A DNA stretch of 64,000 nt from Streptomyces luomodiensis (lineage in GTDB: Bacteria > Actinomycetota > Actinomycetes > Streptomycetales > Streptomycetaceae). Each line of letters opens with the position of its first letter. The stretch's first letter is position 1. Shown piece by piece: positions 1 through 50,994 of this stretch. Under the pieces are notes generated by a model that did no database searches, was not told the DNA's origin, and worked only from the letters and a program-made list of their open reading frames with translations. The stretch spans positions 9,362,001 to 9,426,000 of the forward strand of contig NZ_CP117522.1 of the NCBI RefSeq assembly GCF_031679605.1, read 5' to 3'. The translations under genes were made by a program, and so were the position numbers.

Positions 1-1
1 G

Positions 2-1570
2 GCCGTCACCTACCTGGAGTTCGCCTACCGGGCCTCCGACGACCCCGCCGTCCACGCCGCACTGCGCGTCGACACCGCCGCCATCGAGCGGCTCTGCGAT
101 CCCGCCAGATCCGGCCGGCATGTGCCCGAGCTGCTCACCGCGTCGCGGGAACGGCTCCTCTCCAGCGAGCACGCCGTGTCGCTCGCCTGCTGGCTGGCGA
201 TGGACGGGCGGCCGGGCGAGGCCGCCGAGGTCCTGGCGACCCAGCGCTCCGCCGCCCCGAGCGAGCAGGGCCGGGCGCACCTGCGCGTCGCGGACCTGTC
301 CCTCGCGCTCATCTATCCCGGCGCGGCCGATCCGCCGCGTCCGGCCGATCCGCCGGCCGAGGACGAGGTCGCCTCGTTCTCCGGAGCCGTCCGGCACCGC
401 GCCGTCGCCGACAAGGCCCTGAGCAACGCGCTGCGCGGCTGGTCCGAACAGGCCGAGGCCAAAGCCGAGTACGTGCTCCAGCACTCCCGGGTCACGACGG
501 ACCGGACCACGACCATGATGGCGTTGCTGGCCCTGCTCTACGCCGAGGACACCGATGCCGTCCAGTCCTGGGTCGACAAGCTGGCCGGTGACGACAACAT
601 GCGGACCCCGGCCGACGAGGCGGTCCGCGCGGGGTTCCGCGCCGAGGCCGCGCTGCGCCGCGGCGACCTGACCGCCGCCGTCGAGTGCGGCGAGGCCGCG
701 CTCGCCCCCCGGGTCGTGCCCTCCTGGGGGATGGCCGCCGCATTGCCGCTGAGCAGCACCGTGGCCGCCGCGATCCGACTGGGCGACCTCGACCGGGCGG
801 AGCGGTGGCTCGCCGAGCCGTTGCCGGAGGAGACCTCGGACAGCCTCTTCGGACTGCACATGGTCTGGGCCCGTGGGCAACACCATCTCGCGGCCGGGCG
901 GTACCGGGCGGCGTACAACGCGTTCCGGGACTGCGGGGAGCGGATGCGACGCTGGTCCGTCGACGTGCCGGGCCTGGCCCTGTGGCGGGTCGACGCCGCC
1001 GAAGCGCTTCTGCTGCTCGGCCGCGGCCGTGACGAGGGGCTGAGGCTCATCTCCGAGCAGCTGTCCCGGCCGATGGGGTCCCGGGCGCGGGTGATGACGC
1101 TGCGGGTGCAGGCGGCCTACAGTCCGCCGGCCAAGCGGATCGAACTGCTCGACGAGGCCGCCGATCTGCTCATCATGTGCCGCGACCAGTACGAGCTGGC
1201 CCGCGTCCTCGCCGACATGGGCGAAGCGTGCGGCATGCTCCGGCGGCACAGCCGTGCGCGGGGCCTGTTCCGCCGCGCACGGCACCTCGCGACCCAGTGC
1301 GGAGCCGTGCCGCTCCTGCGGCGGCTCGGTGGGGAGTCCTCGGACGCGGACGGCAGCCAGGACGTGACGCCGGCGCAGCGGATCACATCGCTGACCGAGG
1401 CGGAGCGGCGGGTGGCGTCGCACGCCGCGGTCGGGCGCACCAACAAGGAGATCGCCAGCCAGCTGTTCGTCACCTCCAGCACGGTGGAACAGCACCTCAC
1501 CAACGTGTTCCGCAAGCTGGGGGTGAAGGGCCGTCAGCAGCTGCCCAAGGAGCTGTCCGACGCCGGCTGA
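2..1570 (+). CDS. fkbN: FkbN-type LuxR/LAL transcriptional activator, 5'-truncated by window edge
   Basis: This is the C-terminal 522 residues of a large regulator. The frame is open to the left edge with no stop, so the true start lies upstream and the GTG at 122 is not credible as a start. The visible part is an Ala/Leu/Arg-rich helical repeat region typical of the central part of MalT/LAL regulators. It is followed by a LuxR-type helix-turn-helix at 1393-1548 (LTEAERRVASHAA, then TNKEIASQLFVTSSTVEQHL). In this family an N-terminal ATPase domain precedes these regions; it would be outside the window. The gene lies beside fkbM in convergent orientation. In FK506/FK520 clusters FkbN is the pathway activator, so it probably acts on the fkbO/fkbB promoter region here (inference). 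Confidence 0.88.
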   Translation, partial: AVTYLEFAYRASDDPAVHAALRVDTAAIERLCDPARSGRHVPELLTASRERLLSSEHAVSLACWLAMDGRPGEAAEVLATQRSAAPSEQGRAHLRVADLSLALIYPGAADPPRPADPPAEDEVASFSGAVRHRAVADKALSNALRGWSEQAEAKAEYVLQHSRVTTDRTTTMMALLALLYAEDTDAVQSWVDKLAGDDNMRTPADEAVRAGFRAEAALRRGDLTAAVECGEAALAPRVVPSWGMAAALPLSSTVAAAIRLGDLDRAERWLAEPLPEETSDSLFGLHMVWARGQHHLAAGRYRAAYNAFRDCGERMRRWSVDVPGLALWRVDAAEALLLLGRGRDEGLRLISEQLSRPMGSRARVMTLRVQAAYSPPAKRIELLDEAADLLIMCRDQYELARVLADMGEACGMLRRHSRARGLFRRARHLATQCGAVPLLRRLGGESSDADGSQDVTPAQRITSLTEAERRVASHAAVGRTNKEIASQLFVTSSTVEQHLTNVFRKLGVKGRQQLPKELSDAG

Positions 1571-1573
1571 GCC

Positions 1574-1606
1574 GCCGTCCGCACCGCGGCCGCCGGTGCG
1601 GACGGC
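1574..1606. terminator. Bidirectional hairpin between convergent fkbN and fkbM
   Basis: A perfect 12-bp inverted repeat (GCCGTCCGCACC at 1574-1585 and its complement at 1595-1606) with a 9-nt loop lies 3 bp after the fkbN stop and 18 bp after the fkbM stop. It lacks a T tract, as is common in Streptomyces. The position between two converging genes suggests a shared terminator; function is inferred. Confidence 0.7.
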
Positions 1607-1623
1607 CGCGGCCCCGACGGCGC

Positions 1624-2406
1624 TCAGCCGGCCACCCGCCGCGCGGCGACCTGGTGGATGCCCGTGCCGGCGAACAGCGGTTCCTGCTCGGCGACCACGG
1701 TGAAGCCATGGCCGCGGAGCAGTGTGACGACCTCCTCGAGCGCGCCGTCGATGTCGTGGACCTCCGCGACGACCTGGCGGATACGGGGCCAGTCGGTGTC
1801 CTCGAGGCCGGCGAAGACCTGCCGTTCGCTCTTCTCCACGTCGACCTTCAGCAGGCCGATGGCCTCGATGCCGCGCTCCGCGATGACGTCGGAGAGCCGG
1901 ACCACAGGGGTTTCGATCTCCTCGCTGACGTCGGGCAGTTGCGCGAGCATGGTGTCGACGTCCTCGGCGGTGTAGCCGCCGTTGAGGCCGAGCGTGCGCA
2001 ACAGCTCCGTCCGGGCCGCGGCATCCGCGTGGAAACCGGACATCAGCGTGGCGTCGGGATAGAAGGTCATCTTCCGGGTGCCGGAGCTGTCGGAGACCGC
2101 GCACTGGTCCGCCTGGCCCGGGATGCCGTGCCGCGTCACGTTCGCCCGCAGCGCCGCGAACGGCACGGGCGCGGGCTCGAAGGCGTGCACGGTCACACCA
2201 GGACATTCCAGATGCGCGAAAAGCGTGAACATGCCGATGTTCGCGCCGACGTCGAACACCACGTCCCCCGGGCGCAGGTCGACACCGTGGCGCAGGTAGC
2301 AGCGCTGGGTGAAGATCTCCCGGTAGAGGAACTGCGCCTCGCCCGCGTTGATGTGCGCGACCGTCGTCCCGTTCGGCAACCGCAACGTCTCCACCGGGTG
2401 ACTCAT
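1624..2406 (-). CDS. fkbM: FkbM, SAM-dependent O-methyltransferase (C31 hydroxyl of the cyclohexyl ring)
   Basis: A 260-residue protein that founded the FkbM methyltransferase family (Methyltransf_21). It carries the SAM-binding motif VFDVGANIGMFTLFA and a following acidic HAFEP segment, then the C-terminal LLKVDVEKSE segment conserved in the family. In the FK506/FK520 pathway it methylates the C31 hydroxyl of the starter-derived cyclohexane ring after macrocyclisation. The ATG at 2406 overlaps the fkbD stop by 4 nt (ATGA), so translation is probably coupled. It is the last gene of the minus-strand operon. A longer open frame runs upstream to 2562 but overlaps fkbD coding sequence, so I reject that start. 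Confidence 0.95.
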   Translation of the reverse strand: MSHPVETLRLPNGTTVAHINAGEAQFLYREIFTQRCYLRHGVDLRPGDVVFDVGANIGMFTLFAHLECPGVTVHAFEPAPVPFAALRANVTRHGIPGQADQCAVSDSSGTRKMTFYPDATLMSGFHADAAARTELLRTLGLNGGYTAEDVDTMLAQLPDVSEEIETPVVRLSDVIAERGIEAIGLLKVDVEKSERQVFAGLEDTDWPRIRQVVAEVHDIDGALEEVVTLLRGHGFTVVAEQEPLFAGTGIHQVAARRVAG

Positions 2407-3565
2407 GCCGCCCCCCAGGTGACCCGCAGCTCGGCCGGGCTGAACAGCCCGAGCCCCTCGTTCATCGGCACATCGCCGGCCAGCCGGACGTCCGGGAAAC
2501 GCTCGAACAACCGCAGGCAGGCGACCTTGATGAGCACCCGGGCGATGTGCTGGCCGGGACACTTGTGAATGCCGTGGCCGAACGCGAAGTTGCCCTCCAG
2601 CGGGCGCGTCACATCGAAGGTGTCGGGCTGCGGGAACACCTCGGGGTCGCGGTTGGCCGTCGAGTAGAGAGGGATCACGTTGTCGCCCGCACGGATGCGC
2701 ACGCCCCGCACATCGACGTCCTCGACACAGACGCGCGGCACCCCCATCTGGTTGACGGGCAGGAAACGCAGCATCTCCTCGACCGCGTTGTCGGCCAGCT
2801 CCGGGCGCGCGCGCAGCGCCGCCTGCTGCTCGGGGTGGCTGAGCAGTGCGTAGAGGCAGTAGCCGACCATCTGCTGCACCGAGTCGTGGCCGGCGAACAG
2901 CAGCGTCGCGAACACGCCCGTCGCCTCGTCGTCGCTGAGCGAGATCTCGCCGTCGTCGGCCGAGGCGAGCCGGTGCAGCAGGTCCTCGCCCCGCTCGTCA
3001 CGCTTTGCGCGGACCAGCCGCAGCGCGTGACCGAAGAAGTCGTCGGTCAGCGTCTTGACGCTGTCCAGATCGGCCGAGCCGGTGATGTCGCGCATCCGTG
3101 CCTCCAGCACGGCCCCCTCCTCAGGGGTGAGCCCGTACAGCGCGTTGATGACGAGGGAGGGCAGCCGCTTGGCGTACCCGGGGATGAGGTCGGTGCCGGG
3201 TCCCGCGGCCTCGATGTCGTCCAGGCAGGCGTCGGCGGCCTCGGCGACGAAGTCCTCCCGCTTGCGCGCCGCGCGCAGTGTGAAGTCCCCCGCGATCTTC
3301 TGCCGGTAGCGGTTGTGCTCCGGCGAGTCCATCCCGGAGAACCAGCCGGGCCGCCGGTCGGGCAGCATCTCGGACGGCGCGGCCGAGCTGAACCGCGGAT
3401 CGTTGGTGACCAGCTTGACGTCCTCGGCGGCGGCGACCAGCCAGTGCTTGACGCCGAACAGGTCGAACGAACCCACCGTGCCGCTCTCCAGGATGGCGCG
3501 GTGACCGTCCTGGATCGCGAATGGGCAGCGGCCGGCGGGCGGCGTTCCCTCGTGCGTATCGGTGC

Positions 3566-3569
<4 letters not shown>
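2403..3569 (-). CDS. fkbD: FkbD, cytochrome P450 C9 oxidase
   Basis: A 388-residue bacterial class I P450. Visible hallmarks are the I-helix motif FAGHDS, the ExxR helix (EEMLR) and the heme-binding loop FGHGIHKCPG with the cysteine ligand at residue 337. In this pathway it oxidises C9 of the macrolide, giving the C8-C10 tricarbonyl. The ATG start at 3569 overlaps the fkbA stop (ATGA) and is preceded by a GGAAGGA ribosome-binding site (3576-3582). The frame remains open to 4547 inside fkbA, but that extension is shadow. It has the ordinary length for a soluble P450; ferredoxin and reductase partners are not in the window. Confidence 0.95.
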
Positions 3570-22756
<19,187 letters not shown>

Positions 22757-22758
22757 GG

Positions 22759-25700
22759 CTACTCGCTTTCCACGTAACCGGTGACGCGTACGGTGAGGTC
22801 GCCCGCGGCGGCACGCAGCGTCGCCTCCACCCGGGTGAGCAAATCGTCGACGGTGGCACGGTCGAGCAGCGCGGCATCGTGGACCACCGCGCCGGAGACG
22901 GTGCGACCGTCGTCGAAGAGGTTGATCGACAGTTCGCCGGTCATCTCGTCGACGGTCTCGGCGACGACGGGGAACGGCTCGGTGTGCATGCCGGGCAGCC
23001 GCAGTTCCGCGCTGAGCGCGCTGATGAGCTGGAACGACACGGGGGCCGGCGGCAGTGCGGGGTCCTCGGCGCGCAGCGCGGAGTAGGGCACCGCCTGGTG
23101 GGCGTGCGCGCCCACCATCGCGGTGTGCACCCGGCGCAGCACCTCGGGGAACGACGGCGTGCCGCCGAGGTCCAGGCGCAGTGCGAGGACCTTCGCGAAG
23201 AAGCCGATGAGGTGGTCGGTCCCGGCGTACCCCCGGTCCGCGAACGGCGTCGCGACGAGCACGTCGTCGGTGTCGGCGGTCTCCGCCACGACCAGGGCGA
23301 AGGCGCCGAGCACGGTTTCGTGCAACGTCGCGTCGTGGGCGTCCGCGACCCGGCGTGCCGCCAGGACGGCGGTGTCCTTGAGCGTCCACAGGAACGCCCG
23401 CCCGGTCGGTGCCCCGCCGGGCCGGACCGCGGGCAGCTCCGGCGCGGTGGCGCCCCCCAGCCGCCGGCGCCAGTATGCCCGGTCGTTCTCCCTGGCCGCG
23501 CTCACGGCCGGACTCCGTTCCCACCGGGCCACGTCCGTGTAGGACACCGGAAGGTCCGGTTGCGTCCCCGACAACTCCCGGACCAGGAGGTCGAAGGACC
23601 ATCCGTCACCGGCGAGGTGGTGCAGCATCAGCAGCAGCACGTGATCCTCGGCGCCCAGCGGCAGCAGCACGGCACGCAGCAACGACCCGTTCACGAGGTC
23701 GAACGGCCGGGTCAGCTCCCGGTGGGCGACCCGGACCGCGGCGTCGACGTCGCCGACCGGCACCGGAACCACCTCGGCGCGCACCGGAGCGGGCGGCCGG
23801 ACGACCTGTTCCCGATCGCGGAACCCGGTCCGCAGCGGCTCGTGGCGCGCGGCGATCCGGGTCAGTGCCGCGTCCAGCGCCTCGCGGTCGAGTGGCCCGC
23901 GCAGCCGGAACCCGTACGGGGCGACCGTGTAGGAGGGCGCGGCGAGCAGCGAGCCGTGCGAGTGCAGCATCTGTTCCTGTGCCGCGGTGAGGGGGGCCGG
24001 CCCGTTCTCCGCGGAGGCCGGGATCGGGGGGAGGGCGGCCGGGCCGGCCTCGTCCGCCGCACGGGCGAGCGCGGCGGGCGTCCGCCCGTCGAAGAGCGTA
24101 CGCAGCGGGACATCGGCACCCAGCTCGGCGCGGATGCGGGAGACGACCCGGGTGGCGAGCAGGGAGTGCCCGCCGAGCGTGAAGAAGTCGTCGTCGGCAC
24201 CGACCCGCGGGACGTCGAGCACCTCCTGGAAGATCCGGCACACCGTCCGCTCGGCATCGGTGCGGGGCGTAACCGCCCCGGTCGACGCCGGGCCCGGCTC
24301 CGGGTCGGGCAGCGCGCGCCGGTCCACCTTGCCGCTCGTGGTCCTCGGCAGTCGCTCCACCAGGACGACGGCGGAGGGCACGAGCGCGGCGGGCAGCCGG
24401 GTGGCCAGTCCCGCGCGCAGCGACGCGGCGAAGTCGTCGCCGTGCCGGCCGGCCACCGGTACGACGTACGCGGCCAGGAACTTCTCGCCCCGCCGGTCCT
24501 CCCGCACGGACACGGCGGCCTGCGTGACGCGGGCGTCCTCGGCAAGCAGGCTCTCGATCTCACCCGGTTCGACGCGGATGCCGCGGATCTTGACCTGGTC
24601 GTCGATCCGGCCGAGGAATTCCAGGTCGCCGTCGGGCGCGCGGCGGGCCAGGTCGCCGGTGAGGTACATGCGCTCCTCGCCGACCGCATCTCCCGGCACC
24701 CAACGCTCGGCGGTCAGTTCGGGACGGGCCAGGTACCCGCGGGCGAGGCCGACGCCGGCGACGCAGAGCTGTCCCGGCATACCGTCCGGAACCGGCCGCA
24801 TCGCCTCGTCGAGCAGATGGATGCGGGTGTTGTCGATCGGCGGGCCGATCGGTGCGGTGGCGGGCCACGCGTCGGGGTCGGCGGGCAGCGTGTACCCGGT
24901 GATGAGCTGGCTCTCGGCCGGGCCGTAGTGGTTGTGCACGCGCAGGTGGGACCGGTGCCGGCACAGCTCGCGCAACCGCGCGTCGAGGATCAGCGCCTCG
25001 CCGCCCTGGCACAGGTGCCGCAGGGCGGCGAGCTGGTCGCTGTGCGGATCGACGTGCTCGATCAGCGCGCGCAGTACGGCCGTCGGCGCGTAGATCCGGG
25101 TAATCGCCTGTTCGTCCATCCACCGGGCGAGTCCCGGCGGGTCGAACCGCACCTCGTCCGGCGGGATGACGAGCGTGCCGCCCAGCAGCGCGGAAAAGAT
25201 CTCCTGCACCGAGTAGTCGAACGTGGGCGTCACGAACTGGACGGTGCGGCTGGCCGGCTCGCGGCCCATCGTGCGCTCCTGCCAGAGCAGCAGGTTGACG
25301 GCGCTGACACCCGGCATGAGCACGGCCTTCGGCCTGCCGGTCGACCCGGACGTGTAGATCGCGTAGGCGAGGCTGTCCCGGTCCAGCTCGACGTCCGGCG
25401 CCGTGTCGTCCGGCTGCCGGTCCAGCTCCGGGTCGTCCAACGCCACCACGTGCGGCACATCGGGGAACCGGGAACGGTAGCCCTCGTGCGCCACCACCGT
25501 GGTCAGCTGCGCGTCGGCCAGCACGAACGCCGTGCGCTCCGGCGGATGTTCGGGGTCGAGCGGCACATAAGCGGCGCCCGCCTTGAGGATCCCCACGATG
25601 CCGACGATCAGGTCGGCGCCGCGATCGGCGCAGATCCCGACCAGGTCGCCGGTGGCGGTGCCGCGCGCGCGGAGCAGGTGCGCGAGGCGGTTCGCCCGCC

Positions 25701-27246
25701 GGTCCAGCTGCGCGTAGGTGAGGGAGATGTGCGGGTCGGTGACGGCCACGGCGCCGGGGGTGCGTGCGGCGTACCGGGCCAGCAGGCCCGGCAGCGTGTC
25801 GACGGGCAGGTCCCGCGCCGTGTCGTTCGAGGGCACCACGGGCGCTGCCGCCGTCGCGTCGCCGGCCGGCAGCCGCGACAGCCGTATGTCCGGGTCGGCG
25901 GTGACCGCCTGGAGCACCGCCGTGAACTCCTCCAGCAACCCCGTGATCCGTGGCTCGTCGAACAGCGCACGGCTGTAGAGCAGTTCGCCGGTCAGGGCGC
26001 CACCCGGCTCCTCGTACACATGGAATTCGAGGTCGAAGCGGGTGAACCAGCGGCCGGTGCGGAACGGTTCGGCCGCGATGCCGGGCAGCGCGGCCGTCGC
26101 CGCGTCGCGCCGCAGCACCTGCAACAGCACCTGGACGACCGGGTTGACCGACAGGTCGCGTTCCGGTGCGACGAGTTCGATGACGTTCTCGAACGGCAGG
26201 TCGGCGTGGGCGAACGCGTCCGTGGTCGTGGCCCGGCAGCGGTCGAGGAGTTCCCGGAACGACGGATCGCCCGAGAGGTCGCCGCGCAGCGCGAGCGTGT
26301 TGACGAACATGCCGATCAGGCCCTCGTACGCCGCCCGCGTACGGTTCGCCACGGGCGTGCCGACCAGCACGTCCCGCGTGCCCGCCTGCCGGGCGAGGAC
26401 CGCTTGGAAGGCCGCCAGCAGGGTCATGAACACGGACGCGCCCGAGTCGCGCGCGAGCGTGAGGACCGCGGTGGCCAGCGCGGCCGGCGGCCGCCACTCG
26501 GCCATGCCCGCGTCCGCGTCGGCGACCGGCGGGCGGGGACGGTCGGTGGGGAGGGCGAGCCGTGCCGGGGCGCCCCGGAGCTGCTCGCGCCAGTAGGCCA
26601 GACGCCTGTCCAGTCCGGCGCCGGTGAGTTCGCGCCGTTCCCAGGCGGCGAAGTCGGCGTACTGCACCGGCAACGGCGGCAGTTCGGCCGGGCGGGAAGT
26701 GTCGCGCAGCGCCGTGTAGTGGGCGGCGAGTTCGTGCTGGAGGAGCCCGAACGACCAGCCGTCGCCGGCGACATGGTGCACGGTCACCGCGAGGACGTGG
26801 TCGTCGTCACCGAGGCGGATCAGCAGGGCCCTGATCAACGGCCCGGTGGCGAGGTCGAACGGCGCGGCGATCTCGTCGCGGACGAGCCGGGCGGCCCCCT
26901 CGTCGCTGCCCGCCCGCGCGTGGCGCAGGAGGTGTTCCGGGGCGGGAAGCACCCGCTGGAGGGGCTCGCCGTCGGCGGTGTCGAACACCGTCCGCAACGC
27001 CTCGTGGCGCGCGACGACGAGCGTCAGCGCACGCTCCAGGGCCGGCGCGTCCAAAAGACCGCGCAGGCGTTGCACGAGCGGGAGATTATAGGCGTTGCTC
27101 TCCGGGTCCAATTGCTGGAGAAACCAGATCCGCCGCTGTGCGAAGGACGAAAGGACCGGGCCGCCGCGCTGTGCGGTGACGCTCTTCTTTCTCTTCGCGG
27201 ATCCGCCGAGGCGCAGCGTCGCGGGCCTTTTACCGGGTATTGTCAC
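22759..27246 (-). CDS. fkbP: FkbP, pipecolate-incorporating NRPS that releases and cyclises the chain
   Basis: A 1495-residue NRPS with order C-A-PCP-C. The first condensation domain has HHVAGDG near residue 155. The adenylation domain has YTSGSTGRPKA near 630 and YLTGDLA, with FDYSVQEIF in the specificity region (positions 235/236/239 read D, Y, Q). The carrier domain has GGHSLLATR with Ser near 1027. The second condensation domain keeps HHLAGDG near 1205. In this family the enzyme activates L-pipecolate, condenses it with the C8 acyl chain from FkbA, and the C-terminal condensation domain forms the ester to the C26 oxygen. The GTG start overlaps the fkbO stop by 4 nt (GTGA), and the stop is 2 nt before fkbA. 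Domain roles follow the family; the macrocyclising role of the last C domain is inference. Confidence 0.94.
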   Translation of the reverse strand: MTIPGKRPATLRLGGSAKRKKSVTAQRGGPVLSSFAQRRIWFLQQLDPESNAYNLPLVQRLRGLLDAPALERALTLVVARHEALRTVFDTADGEPLQRVLPAPEHLLRHARAGSDEGAARLVRDEIAAPFDLATGPLIRALLIRLGDDDHVLAVTVHHVAGDGWSFGLLQHELAAHYTALRDTSRPAELPPLPVQYADFAAWERRELTGAGLDRRLAYWREQLRGAPARLALPTDRPRPPVADADAGMAEWRPPAALATAVLTLARDSGASVFMTLLAAFQAVLARQAGTRDVLVGTPVANRTRAAYEGLIGMFVNTLALRGDLSGDPSFRELLDRCRATTTDAFAHADLPFENVIELVAPERDLSVNPVVQVLLQVLRRDAATAALPGIAAEPFRTGRWFTRFDLEFHVYEEPGGALTGELLYSRALFDEPRITGLLEEFTAVLQAVTADPDIRLSRLPAGDATAAAPVVPSNDTARDLPVDTLPGLLARYAARTPGAVAVTDPHISLTYAQLDRRANRLAHLLRARGTATGDLVGICADRGADLIVGIVGILKAGAAYVPLDPEHPPERTAFVLADAQLTTVVAHEGYRSRFPDVPHVVALDDPELDRQPDDTAPDVELDRDSLAYAIYTSGSTGRPKAVLMPGVSAVNLLLWQERTMGREPASRTVQFVTPTFDYSVQEIFSALLGGTLVIPPDEVRFDPPGLARWMDEQAITRIYAPTAVLRALIEHVDPHSDQLAALRHLCQGGEALILDARLRELCRHRSHLRVHNHYGPAESQLITGYTLPADPDAWPATAPIGPPIDNTRIHLLDEAMRPVPDGMPGQLCVAGVGLARGYLARPELTAERWVPGDAVGEERMYLTGDLARRAPDGDLEFLGRIDDQVKIRGIRVEPGEIESLLAEDARVTQAAVSVREDRRGEKFLAAYVVPVAGRHGDDFAASLRAGLATRLPAALVPSAVVLVERLPRTTSGKVDRRALPDPEPGPASTGAVTPRTDAERTVCRIFQEVLDVPRVGADDDFFTLGGHSLLATRVVSRIRAELGADVPLRTLFDGRTPAALARAADEAGPAALPPIPASAENGPAPLTAAQEQMLHSHGSLLAAPSYTVAPYGFRLRGPLDREALDAALTRIAARHEPLRTGFRDREQVVRPPAPVRAEVVPVPVGDVDAAVRVAHRELTRPFDLVNGSLLRAVLLPLGAEDHVLLLMLHHLAGDGWSFDLLVRELSGTQPDLPVSYTDVARWERSPAVSAARENDRAYWRRRLGGATAPELPAVRPGGAPTGRAFLWTLKDTAVLAARRVADAHDATLHETVLGAFALVVAETADTDDVLVATPFADRGYAGTDHLIGFFAKVLALRLDLGGTPSFPEVLRRVHTAMVGAHAHQAVPYSALRAEDPALPPAPVSFQLISALSAELRLPGMHTEPFPVVAETVDEMTGELSINLFDDGRTVSGAVVHDAALLDRATVDDLLTRVEATLRAAAGDLTVRVTGYVESE

Positions 27247-28277
27247 GCCACCATGCCTTCGATTTCGACGAGCAGATCCTCGCGGGCTATGTCGGTGTGC
27301 AAAAGGGCGACGGCCGCGGTGCTCGACAGGCGTGCGGCGCAGACCCGGCGGACCGTATCGAGATCCTCACGGCGGCGGACGTAGACCTTGAGGTGGTCGA
27401 CATCGGCGAGGACGTGCCCCCGCTGGACGCCGTGGCGCCGCAGGTTCTCCGCGCCGATGACCCGGGCCATGTTGTCGAGGGCGACCTCGCACTGGCCGGT
27501 CACATCACCGTGGTGCACCGTTCGGTGTCCGAGGATGCCGGCCGTCGCCGAGATGAACAGCCGGCCCCCCTCCGGCGGGCCCAGCCAGGTGGCCCGTGCG
27601 AAGACCGGGGGCCGCGGACCGTACGTCGTCGGGTAGTGGTGGGCCGTCAGGACGGCGGGGTTCTCGATGTTGATCCGCACTCCGCCCCGGGCGGCGAGGA
27701 ACACGCAGGTGATGCCGCCCCCGTGGGCGCCGATACCGGTGGCCGCGGGCATGGTGGCCGGGTCGATCCCGCCCTCGTCGAGCGCCTGGGCGCGGCCCAC
27801 GCAGAAGTCCCGGTACACCTCCAGCCCGTCCGCGTTCGTCGTGTTGATGCCGCTGACGTAGTTCCAGGTCCGGGCGAGCAGGGGGTACCCCAGAGACCGG
27901 GTGAGCGCGAAGACGTTCGTGTAGAGGTCCGCGGTGGCATCGGCGTACCTGCCGCTCTCGCCGGTGCGCACGACACCGAACAGGTACGCGTCGGTGCGGG
28001 CCCAGGCGATGCCGTTGTCCATGCCGGACTCGACGGGACGCTGTGCGTGCCAGACCTCGGTGAACGCCTCGTCGTCGCGGGTCGTGGTGTGCACGGCGGT
28101 CCGGGGGGCACCGTCCACCAGCGACACGTCGGTGTGGCCGGTGCCGTGCTCGATCAGGCCGAGCACCGTCTCGTCACCCTCGAGGTCCGGTGATCCGGTC
28201 TTCTCGAAGCGGCAATACGGCGCCGTGACAGATATGGACAACGCCTCCACCCTTCCCTGGCGTCCGGCATCGGTCAT
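27243..28277 (-). CDS. fkbO: FkbO, chorismatase supplying the starter unit
   Basis: A 344-residue protein of the chorismatase (FkbO/RapK/Hyg5) family, which hydrolyses chorismate to pyruvate and 3,4-dihydroxycyclohexa-1,5-diene carboxylate. This is the starter acid of FK520, FK506 and rapamycin. Family features seen are the [12 protein letters not shown] segment, the SATAGILGH segment and a C-terminal [10 protein letters not shown]. The first glutamate there falls at residue 338, the position reported as catalytic for FkbO, which supports the ATG at 28277. No clear Shine-Dalgarno sequence precedes this ATG, so the message may be leaderless or start very close to it (inference). It is first in the minus operon and overlaps fkbP by 4 nt. 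Confidence 0.94.
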   Translation of the reverse strand: MTDAGRQGRVEALSISVTAPYCRFEKTGSPDLEGDETVLGLIEHGTGHTDVSLVDGAPRTAVHTTTRDDEAFTEVWHAQRPVESGMDNGIAWARTDAYLFGVVRTGESGRYADATADLYTNVFALTRSLGYPLLARTWNYVSGINTTNADGLEVYRDFCVGRAQALDEGGIDPATMPAATGIGAHGGGITCVFLAARGGVRINIENPAVLTAHHYPTTYGPRPPVFARATWLGPPEGGRLFISATAGILGHRTVHHGDVTGQCEVALDNMARVIGAENLRRHGVQRGHVLADVDHLKVYVRRREDLDTVRRVCAARLSSTAAVALLHTDIAREDLLVEIEGMVA

Positions 28278-28457
28278 CAGGAAGGCAATTACGCACGGCG
28301 GTATGCGTGCAACCCCCTAGATGAGCGTCCGGGGAGGCCGGCCACGGTAGGGGGATCTTCAGGGGGTGGCGGTCCGGAAAACGCTGCTAGCGTCGCCGGC
28401 GTCTACTCGTGGCCGGTTCCGTGCTGTTGTGCGGTTGGTCGAGAGAAAGGTGTTTCC
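28278..28457. promoter_or_regulatory. Divergent fkbO/fkbB promoter region with AGGGGG repeats
   Basis: This 180-bp spacer is the only divergent intergenic region in the window and should drive both operons. It holds CCCCCTA (28313-28319) and TAGGGGG (28348-28354) as an inverted pair, plus a second AGGGGG at 28361-28366 in direct repeat, 12 bp further on. A Streptomyces-like -10 candidate TAGCGT lies at 28388-28393 without a matching -35 box. That is the layout of an activator-dependent promoter. G-rich boxes of this kind resemble MalT/LAL operator cores, so FkbN is the obvious candidate ligand (inference). Confidence 0.55.
28441..28450 (+). promoter_or_regulatory. Ribosome-binding site of fkbB
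   Basis: The purine-rich GAGAGAAAGG ends 7 nt before the ATG at 28458 and fixes the start of FkbB, whose ligase domain begins immediately after. Confidence 0.7.
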
Positions 28458-50990
<22,533 letters not shown>

Positions 50991-50994
50991 GGCG

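Noticed and set aside
122..124. GTG at 122 as the start of the regulator
   Set aside because: The same frame is open to the window edge and encodes helical repeat sequence, so the gene begins upstream.
2407..2562. Upstream extension of fkbM and similar extension of fkbD to 4547
   Set aside because: Both lie inside the preceding gene; the ATGA overlaps give starts that match family lengths.
22757..23602. Upstream extension of fkbA to a start at 23602
   Set aside because: This part covers the fkbP coding region in another frame and has no PKS similarity; a docking helix starts cleanly at the ATG at 22756.
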